A DNA stretch of 64,000 nt from CBDFKY01 sp965248995. GTDB lineage: Bacteria; Pseudomonadota; Alphaproteobacteria; Rickettsiales; UBA998. The DNA is taken from the NCBI GenBank assembly GCA_965248995.1, contig CBDFKY010000014.1, forward strand, positions 186,001 to 250,000, read 5' to 3'. Below the pieces are notes generated by a model. That model was not told the origin of the DNA. It saw only the letters and a program-made list of their open reading frames with translations, and searched no databases. Below are positions 58,087-64,000 of the stretch, in pieces; the first letter of the stretch is position 1; every line of letters begins with the position of its first letter. A program made the position numbers and the translations under genes.

Positions 58087-60537
58087 ATGACCATGCAGCC
58101 CATTCCTCCCCTTTTCACCGACTGGTTCGCGCATCAGGGCTGGACGATCCTGCCGCACCAGGTGGCCATGGTCGAGCGGTTCGCGGCCGGGGATTCCACC
58201 CTGCTGATCGCGCCGACCGGTACGGGCAAGACGCTGTCGGGGTTTCTGCCGAGCCTGATCGATTTGAGCGTGAAGCCGCATGTCGGTCTGCATACACTCT
58301 ATATCTCACCGCTCAAAGCGCTGACGGTGGATATCGAGCGCAACCTCACCGCCCCGATTCGCGACATGAACCTCGCCATCAAGGTAGAGAGCCGTACGGG
58401 CGATACATCCTCGCATCGCCGCAAGGCCCAGCGCAACCGCCCGCCGCACATTCTGCTGACCACGCCGGAATCGCTGATGCTGCTGCTTTCCTATACCGAT
58501 GCGCACGCGCTGTTCCAGGGGCTGCGCTCGGTCATCATCGACGAGATCCATTATTTCGCGCCGACCAAGCGGGGGGACCTGACGACGCTGGCGCTGGCGC
58601 AACTGCAGGCTTACGCCCCGCAGCATCAGCGGATCGGGCTGTCCGCCACCGTGGCGGAACCACACCTGCTGTGCGCGTGGCTGGGGCGCTCCGGCGCGCC
58701 TGCTTCCCTGCTGGAAGGCAAGGCCGATAAACCACCGGAAGTGAAGCTGCTCACATCCGAACATACCGTGCCATATAACGGGTTCATGGCGCAGTATGCC
58801 GCCCACGACATCATCCGGGAAATCGAGGCGGCGAAGACCAGCATCGTCTTCGTCAATACCCGGGCGCAGGCGGAGCTGATGTTCCAGCTGCTGTGGGAAG
58901 CGAACGGCAACGCGCTGCCGATCGGTATTTATCACAGCTCGCTGACCAAGGAACGGCGGCTGCAGACGCTCAGCATGATGGCGGCGGGCAGCTTAAGGGC
59001 GCTGGTCGCCACGTCGGCGCTGGAGCTGGGGATCGACTGGGGGGACGTGGACGTGGTCATCCAGGTCGGGGCGCCGAAGGGGGTGAGCCGCCTGCTGCAG
59101 CGGATCGGGCGGTCCAACCACAAGGTCGATACGCCGAGCAAAGCGTGGCTGGTGCCTTCCAACCGGTTCGAGCTGCTGGAATGCCAGGCGGCGATGGACG
59201 CGATCGCCAGCGGGAAACGCGACGGCGACGTGCCGGGGCAGGGCAGCGAGGACGTGGTCATCCAGTTCATCATGAACGCGGCGTGTTCGGCGCCGGTGAC
59301 GCCGGAAGCGCTCTACCGGATCGTCAGCGACAGCTGGTCTTATGCGCATCTTTCGCGCGCCCATTTCGAACATCTCTTCACCTTCGTCGTCAATGGCGGC
59401 TACGCGCTGCGCAGTTACGAGCGGTATGCGCGGCTGATTCAGGAGGAGGACGGGAGCTACGTTCCCTCCTCGAAATACGTCGTGCAGCGCCACCGCCAGA
59501 ATATCGGGGTGATCGTCGAATCCGGCAAGCTGAAGGTCAAGCGGATGCACGGGCGCGGCGGGCGCATCCTCGGGGAGATCGAGGAAGGGTTCGGCCAGAC
59601 GCTGCGGCCCGGCGATACGTTTTATTTTTCCGGCGAGACACTGGCGTTCCTGACGATCCGCGACATGGTGCTGGAAGCGAAGGCCGCGCCCGCCAAACAA
59701 CCGCTCATCCCCACCTATGCCGGCGGGCAGATGCCGCTTTCCACGTTCCTGAGCGACGGTGTGCGGCACCTGCTGGAAGAGCCGCGCGAATGGGTGAAAC
59801 TCTCAACCGAAATGCGCGACTGGCTGGCCCTGCAACAGCGCTTTTCCGTGCTGCCGGGACGCGAGGTGTTCCTGATCGAGAGTTTTCCGCGCCATAAACT
59901 GTTCTATACCGTGTTCTATACGTTCGAGGGACGCCGCGCCAACCAGACGCTCGGCATGTTGCTCTCCCGCCGGATGGAGCGGGCGGAGTTGCATCCGCTG
60001 ACCTTCACCGTGACGGATTACGGGCTGGCCATCACCAGCGTCGCGCCTCTGGAGCGCGAGCATATCGACGCGCTGCTCGCCCCGGACATCCTGTTCGAGG
60101 AGCTGGAGGACTGGCTGATGGAATCGAAGATGCTGAAACGCTCCTTCCGGCGCGTGGCGGCGATCGCCGGGCTGGTGCAGGAGCGGCAGGCGGGTGCGCG
60201 CAAGACGCTGCGGCAGGTGACGTTCAATACCGACCTGATCTACGACGTGCTGCGCAAATACGACCCGGAGCATGTGCTGCTGCATATCACCCGCCAGGAT
60301 GCGGAACGCGAACTGCTGGATACCGAACGGATCGCCGCCCTGCTGCACCGTTTTCAGGAAAAGCTGGTGTTCAAATCCCTTCCGCGTCCATCGCCGCTTT
60401 CATTGCCGGTCATTCTGGACGTGCGGACGGAGCGCGTGCCGGGGCGGGGCATGGAGCTGCTGCTGGCGCAGGCCGCGGAGCAGGCGAATGCGGAAGTGCT
60501 GATGGAGGATGTGCGGCATGAAATGGAGGATATTTAA
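58087..60537 (+). CDS. DEXH-box helicase, DNA-ligase-associated (Lhr-like)
   Basis: The 816-residue protein is a superfamily 2 helicase of the Lhr core type. Motif I APTGTGKTLSGF is near residue 40, motif II DEIH (IIDEIHYFA) near 155, motif III SAT (GLSATVAEP), then helicase motifs VATSALELGIDWG (IV-V) and QRIGRSNHKV (VI). A winged-helix and a C-terminal Lhr domain follow. Together with the ligase, exonuclease and PdeM it forms the ligase-associated repair set. AGGGG lies just before the ATG; ATG 58093 is an alternative start. Confidence 0.94.
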   Translation: MTMQPIPPLFTDWFAHQGWTILPHQVAMVERFAAGDSTLLIAPTGTGKTLSGFLPSLIDLSVKPHVGLHTLYISPLKALTVDIERNLTAPIRDMNLAIKVESRTGDTSSHRRKAQRNRPPHILLTTPESLMLLLSYTDAHALFQGLRSVIIDEIHYFAPTKRGDLTTLALAQLQAYAPQHQRIGLSATVAEPHLLCAWLGRSGAPASLLEGKADKPPEVKLLTSEHTVPYNGFMAQYAAHDIIREIEAAKTSIVFVNTRAQAELMFQLLWEANGNALPIGIYHSSLTKERRLQTLSMMAAGSLRALVATSALELGIDWGDVDVVIQVGAPKGVSRLLQRIGRSNHKVDTPSKAWLVPSNRFELLECQAAMDAIASGKRDGDVPGQGSEDVVIQFIMNAACSAPVTPEALYRIVSDSWSYAHLSRAHFEHLFTFVVNGGYALRSYERYARLIQEEDGSYVPSSKYVVQRHRQNIGVIVESGKLKVKRMHGRGGRILGEIEEGFGQTLRPGDTFYFSGETLAFLTIRDMVLEAKAAPAKQPLIPTYAGGQMPLSTFLSDGVRHLLEEPREWVKLSTEMRDWLALQQRFSVLPGREVFLIESFPRHKLFYTVFYTFEGRRANQTLGMLLSRRMERAELHPLTFTVTDYGLAITSVAPLEREHIDALLAPDILFEELEDWLMESKMLKRSFRRVAAIAGLVQERQAGARKTLRQVTFNTDLIYDVLRKYDPEHVLLHITRQDAERELLDTERIAALLHRFQEKLVFKSLPRPSPLSLPVILDVRTERVPGRGMELLLAQAAEQANAEVLMEDVRHEMEDI

Positions 60538-60570
60538 AAAAATTCCCATTGCCTTATCAGAGGCAATGGG
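60536..60570 (-). terminator. Terminator of the 137-residue gene
   Basis: CCCATTGCC/GGCAATGGG hairpin (60545-60570). On the minus strand a run of T follows. It may also stop the helicase transcript from the other side. Confidence 0.8.
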
Positions 60571-60577
60571 TGAAGGC

Positions 60578-60991
60578 TTACCGCAGATTATCCAGATCTC
60601 CTTTGCTTTGCGCGCGATATCCCGAACGATCCGCCCGCTGCATGAGTGCGGACAACGTGTCTGAAAAATCGGCCGGCAGACCGGGATGTTGAACTAGTGG
60701 CAGAGGATTGTCGCGCGGGTTCAGGTATCCAATTGAGATCGGTTGCGTTGCAGACCGTGTTTGCTGGCGTTCTCCTCCGATAAGGTTTCCGCCGAGCACA
60801 TCCTCAATGAATTCAACGGGCGGAAGCCAGCCGAGTTCAATGTAGAGCGTAGCCATGTCGGGCATTTTCCAGCTTCTGCCGGACGCAAAATGCAGGGTGA
60901 CTTCTCCCGAACTGAAAAAAACATCCAGATGTTTGAAACCTTTTGCAGCAGCCTCTTCTCTGGTGAGGAATTCGCAGACATGAAATCCCAT
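60578..60991 (-). CDS. Hypothetical protein with DUF-like N-terminus
   Basis: The start at ATG 60991 is supported by AGGAG 10 bases upstream (137 residues). The N-terminal half (CEFLTREEAAAKGFKHLDVF, then LYIELGWLPPVEFIEDVLGG) is likely folded; the rest is polar and disordered. It lies between helicase and pdeM on the opposite strand. Function unknown. Confidence 0.55.
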   Translation of the reverse strand: MGFHVCEFLTREEAAAKGFKHLDVFFSSGEVTLHFASGRSWKMPDMATLYIELGWLPPVEFIEDVLGGNLIGGERQQTRSATQPISIGYLNPRDNPLPLVQHPGLPADFSDTLSALMQRADRSGYRAQSKGDLDNLR

Positions 60992-61173
60992 GCTTCGTAA
61001 TCTCCTGTAAACAATATAAAACAACGTAACGGAACCAATGTATCAGGCATCAGGTGGCATATCAATGAAATATTATATTGTGTTAACAAAACCTTTGAAG
61101 CCTTGTTAAGGCGTGTTTTGCTTTCAGGTTAACCTTGAATCATCATTCAGCCGGCCCTTATTATACAGATACA

Positions 61174-61863
61174 ATGAACCTTTCCGTTACGCGCGCTACC
61201 ACTACCACCCACCCCATCACCTTCGGTGGCCACGTCCTGCTGCTGGACGCACGCGGGGCGTTGTACTGGCCGGAGGCAAGTATTCTGGTGGTCTCCGACA
61301 TGCATCTGGAGAAATCCACGTTCCTGGCGGCGCATGGATCGCTGATCCCGCCTTACGATACGCTGGACACGCTGCAGCGGCTGAGGATGCTGCTCGCGCA
61401 TTACCGGCCGCGTGAACTGCTGCTGCTCGGGGACAGTTTCCATGACGCCCATGCGTGGCTGCGGCTGGATACCGGCCTGGATGGGCATATCCGCGCTATC
61501 GTGAGCTCGGTGGAGCGATGCAGCTGGATCGAGGGGAATCACGATACCACCCTGCACGGCTCGCCGCTGGAGGGGTTTCATGTGGAGCGGGAGATCGGCG
61601 GGCTTACGTTCCGGCATGAGCATAGCGAGAGCGCGCTTATCCAAATCATCGGCCATTATCACCCGAAAACCAGCATCACGTTGCATCGCGGCAAGGTGCG
61701 CGGACCGTGTTTCGCCTATACGGAGACGCTGCTCATCATGCCCGCTTTCGGGAGTTATACGGGGGGGCTGGATATAACCCATGAAGTCTATGAGGGATTG
61801 GCACGGGGCCAGCGTTGGCAGACGCATCTGCTGTATAAACAGGGAATCTATAAGATTAACTGA
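61174..61863 (+). CDS. pdeM: Metallophosphoesterase, DNA-ligase-associated
   Basis: The 229-residue protein (ATG 61174; a longer frame would need TTG) is a calcineurin-like phosphoesterase with all blocks: SDMHLEKSTF, GDSFHDAHAW, GNHDTT, HYHPK. It is the fourth member of the ligase-associated repair set and probably trims 3'-blocked ends or nucleotides. Unlike the usual layout it is separated from the helicase by 640 bp and a gene on the other strand. Confidence 0.92.
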   Translation: MNLSVTRATTTTHPITFGGHVLLLDARGALYWPEASILVVSDMHLEKSTFLAAHGSLIPPYDTLDTLQRLRMLLAHYRPRELLLLGDSFHDAHAWLRLDTGLDGHIRAIVSSVERCSWIEGNHDTTLHGSPLEGFHVEREIGGLTFRHEHSESALIQIIGHYHPKTSITLHRGKVRGPCFAYTETLLIMPAFGSYTGGLDITHEVYEGLARGQRWQTHLLYKQGIYKIN

Positions 61864-61889
61864 CTTAAGATAAGCTATCGTTTTCGCAC

Positions 61890-61942
61890 TATAGTGTTTC
61901 CGAATAATTTTCGTACGAAAATTTTCGGTTAAAAACACTATA
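61890..61942. repeat. TATAGT hairpin B
   Basis: Type B hairpin, joined by the 11-bp spacer to the A hairpin that carries IS630 copy 2. Confidence 0.9.
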
Positions 61943-61974
61943 AATTATATGGTTATAGTCATTTTATCCGATTA

Positions 61975-62860
61975 TAGTTAATTCAAAATTTACACGGATG
62001 ATTGTATTATGTTATGATGAGTCATAGCATGGATTTACGGCGTCGCGTTGTTGCGTATGTCAGGGGCGGTGGAAGTAAGGCGGAAGCTGCCCGTCGGTTT
62101 GGGGTACACCATGGGTGTGTGTTTGATTGGATCACGCGTGATCGGTTGGAAGCGAAGAAACCGGGTCCGCGCAAGGCGCATAAACTGGACATGGAAGCAC
62201 TGCAACAGGCGGTGGAATGTCAACCTGAGGTAATGGGTAAGGAACTGGCGGTACACTTTGGGGTAAGGCCGAGTACGATCTGCTATGCGCTGAAGCGGTT
62301 GAACATCAGTCGTAAAAAAAACCTGGACGTATAAAGAAAGCGACAACGAGAAACGCAAAGCGTACCTCAAGCGCTGGTGGCGTTACCGGATGCAGGGCAA
62401 GCAGTTTGTGTATGTCGATGAAAGCGCCTTCGCACCCACCGCCGAACGCACGCATGGCTTCGCCCGAAAAGGCAAGCGTGTGCATGGGCAACGCAGCGGG
62501 CAGCGCAGACCCCGCACCAGTTTCCTGGCAGCCTTGTGCGGCAAGCAAATGCTTGCCCCCTTCCTCTTTCAGGGTACCTGCAACACTGCCGTTTTTAATG
62601 CTTGGCTAGAGCAGGAACTCTGCCCGCATCTTACCCCTAACAGCGTTGTCATTATGGACAACGCCACCTTCCATAAATCTACTTTAACACAACAGCTTAT
62701 TCAGCAACGACAGGCAACGCTATTGTTCCTGCCTCCCTATTCTCCCGATCTCAATCCTATCGAAAAACGTTTCGACACCATCAAACGATACCGATCCTAC
62801 ACACCAGAAATATCCCTCAATCTTCTCATTCAAACATACGGATAATTATTGAATTGGGTA
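61975..62860 (+). mobile_element. IS630-family insertion sequence, copy 2
   Basis: The 886-bp copy shows the insertion event exactly: CCGAT-TA before it and TA-AAACCG after it, against CCGATTAAAACCG in intact repeats. The ends are TAGTTAATTCAA and the inverted TACCCAATTCAA. It is nearly identical to copy 1, so one of the two jumped recently. Confidence 0.95.
62014..62845 (+). CDS. IS630-family transposase, two frames joined by +1 shift (copy 2)
   Basis: Same organisation as copy 1: the helix-turn-helix half in frame 1, the DDE half in frame 2, and an A8 run at 62314-62321 between them. One change turns the Gly after NPIEKRF into Asp. The catalytic D, D and E are unchanged. Confidence 0.88.
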
Positions 62861-62897
62861 TAAAACCGTACGGTTTTTAATCGGAATGACTATATCG

Positions 62898-62921
62898 TCA
62901 TTCCCGCCTGCGCGGGAATGA
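62898..62921. repeat. CATTCCCGC extragenic palindrome
   Basis: TCATTCCCGCCTGCGCGGGA and its closing ATGA form a hairpin of about 10 pairs, a common dispersed palindrome; it lies just after the stop of the uracil-DNA glycosylase gene. A related copy is at 15090. Confidence 0.75.
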
Positions 62922-62929
62922 TGGCTTCA

Positions 62930-64000
62930 TTATCTCGCCAGACAATTTTTCATCATGTCCAGATGTTCGCAAAGCGCCTCGAACATCGCTTCCTTATTAT
63001 CGTTGTCGGCGCGCAGGATCGCCGAAGGATGGTAGGTGGGAATGTGGAAGATGCCATCTTTCTCGATGATCCGTCCCAGCACGTCGTGCAGCTTGGCGGT
63101 CGGGGAAACCAGCGAGCGCGTGGCGGTGAGGCCGAGGCAGCCGATCACTTTAGGCTTTACCGCGCTGATTTCCGCGTCCAGCCATGGATGGCAGCCGGTG
63201 ATTTCTTTCAGCGTGGGGGAGCGGTGGTGGCGGCGGTCGTCGCGCCAGTCGAATTTGAAATGTTTGACGGCGTTGGTGATATAGACCTGGTCGCGCTTGA
63301 TCTTCACTTTTACCATCGCCCGTTCCAGCACCTGTCCCGCCGGGCCGATGAACGGATGGCCGGCCTTGTCCTCCTCGTCGCCCGGCTGCTCTCCGACCAG
63401 CATCAGGGGGGCATCCGCCGGGCCTTCACCGAACACGGTCTGCGTGGCGTTCTCGAACAGCGGGCAGCCTTCGCAGGCGGTCGCCGCCTCCCGCAGGGAG
63501 GGAATATCGCGCGAGTCCGGCATGAAATCGGCGACGGACAGGCCGTACCCCTCCTGATGCGCCAGCATGCCGGCCACCCGCGCGTCGGCCTCCGCCAGCA
63601 GTTCGGGAATGAGCGCCGCTTCCGGCAGGGTCGGCCAGAAGCGGACCGGCATTTCCTTTTTCATCATCTTGATCTTGATGCGCGCCGGGTTGAAGATGGC
63701 GCGGTAGAAAGTTTTCCATAATTCCTCCGCCGCGTCCTCGCCCGGGGCGTCGCTGGCATGGGCGCCCGGTCCGAACTGCAGGCGTTCGCCGTCCCAGTGG
63801 ACCGACGCGTCGGGCGTCAGGATCGTCCAGCGCATCACCGCGAAGCGGCGGGCGAAAAACGGGGCGGAGAGGGGCAGGGAGTAATGGTCGGTCACGTGCC
63901 AGGCGATATAATGCTCGCCGCCTTCTTCCTCGATCACTTTGCGGAAGCGCACGAACGCCTTGGTCTTATGCACGTCCCGCCGTACGGATTTCTGCATCCG
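62930..64000 (-). CDS. DUF4130-UdgX fusion, uracil-DNA glycosylase family, N-terminus outside window
   Basis: The frame is open to the window edge (at least 356 codons); the Met at 63997 is internal to the DUF4130 domain, whose last 150 residues are seen (RRDVHKTKAFVRFRKV, FARRFAVMRWTILTP, IFNPARIKIKMMKKEMP). The C-terminal UDG domain has the iron-sulfur cysteine CEGCPL, GEQPGDEEDKAGHPFIGPAG and the final HPSAIL. UdgX binds uracil in DNA covalently through a His in a K-R-R-I-H loop; here the loop reads DDRRHHRSP, so the His may be kept while the first Lys and the Ile differ. It stands beside the ligase-associated repair set. Confidence 0.9.
   Translation of the reverse strand, partial: RMQKSVRRDVHKTKAFVRFRKVIEEEGGEHYIAWHVTDHYSLPLSAPFFARRFAVMRWTILTPDASVHWDGERLQFGPGAHASDAPGEDAAEELWKTFYRAIFNPARIKIKMMKKEMPVRFWPTLPEAALIPELLAEADARVAGMLAHQEGYGLSVADFMPDSRDIPSLREAATACEGCPLFENATQTVFGEGPADAPLMLVGEQPGDEEDKAGHPFIGPAGQVLERAMVKVKIKRDQVYITNAVKHFKFDWRDDRRHHRSPTLKEITGCHPWLDAEISAVKPKVIGCLGLTATRSLVSPTAKLHDVLGRIIEKDGIFHIPTYHPSAILRADNDNKEAMFEALCEHLDMMKNCLAR

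Larger units (their letters stand above)
61954..62894. repeat. TATAGT hairpin A interrupted by IS630
   Basis: The left part of the A hairpin (61954-61974) and the right part (62861-62894) join into one normal A element when the 886-bp IS630 copy and one TA are removed. Confidence 0.92.

Overview
The window looks like a chromosomal segment of an alphaproteobacterium of moderately high GC. The evidence is a UPF0262 protein, HemJ, the penicillin-binding protein 1A/prfB gene pair, and a DNA-ligase-associated repair gene set that is common in that class. I cannot name the genus. Housekeeping genes are mixed with one large accessory locus and many small palindromic repeats.

1-9.3 kb: an exported TPR protein (cut by the window edge), a DnaA-box-rich gap, queA, a periplasmic cyclophilin, a 39-residue protein, maf, tRNA-His, a three-gene operon (PP-loop ATPase, nitrilase, DRE-TIM lyase), then 5-formyl-THF cyclo-ligase and yidD. 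9.3-25.5 kb: a toxin-antitoxin pair wrecked by a repeat, NfeD plus SPFH proteins, hisB, endonuclease V, a tandem array of repeats, an RTX protein, prfB with its programmed frameshift, penicillin-binding protein 1A, a lepA cut down to its GTPase domain, hemJ, a HAD phosphatase, UPF0262, an epimerase and tRNA-Arg.

25.5-47 kb: the accessory region. It opens with a lipoprotein ending in a barnase-type RNase domain, followed by a barstar-like immunity gene; both are AT-rich at the junction. Then comes a co-directional locus of about 17 kb (29209-46423): a SrfA-like vWA protein, SrfA, SrfB (actin/Hsp70-like ATPase), SrfC (large P-loop GTPase-like protein), a membrane Sel1 protein, a periplasmic vWA protein resembling the sensor half of the kinase PpkA, an ABC ATPase and permease, a formylglycine-enzyme-like exported protein, and three small lipoproteins. 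The second half has the layout of the TagQRST/PpkA envelope-sensing pathway of type VI secretion, but no kinase or secretion gene is visible, and most junctions overlap by a few bases. My best guess is an envelope-spanning machine in which a Tag-like sensor and transporter module serves SrfABC. This is the best candidate for an undescribed system.

47-64 kb: a divergent FAD oxidoreductase/HPPD-like dioxygenase pair whose shared promoter has been split by an IS630-family element, a frameshifted topoisomerase IB, a GAF protein, and the ligase-associated repair set (ATP-dependent ligase, MBL-fold exonuclease, DEXH helicase, PdeM phosphoesterase). A MazEF pair sits inside that set. A second IS630 copy lies inside a palindromic repeat, and the window ends in a UdgX-type uracil-DNA glycosylase.

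Two features run through the whole window. One is a family of hairpin repeats with TATAGT ends at eight loci. The other is 15-bp in-frame tandem repeats in several genes.
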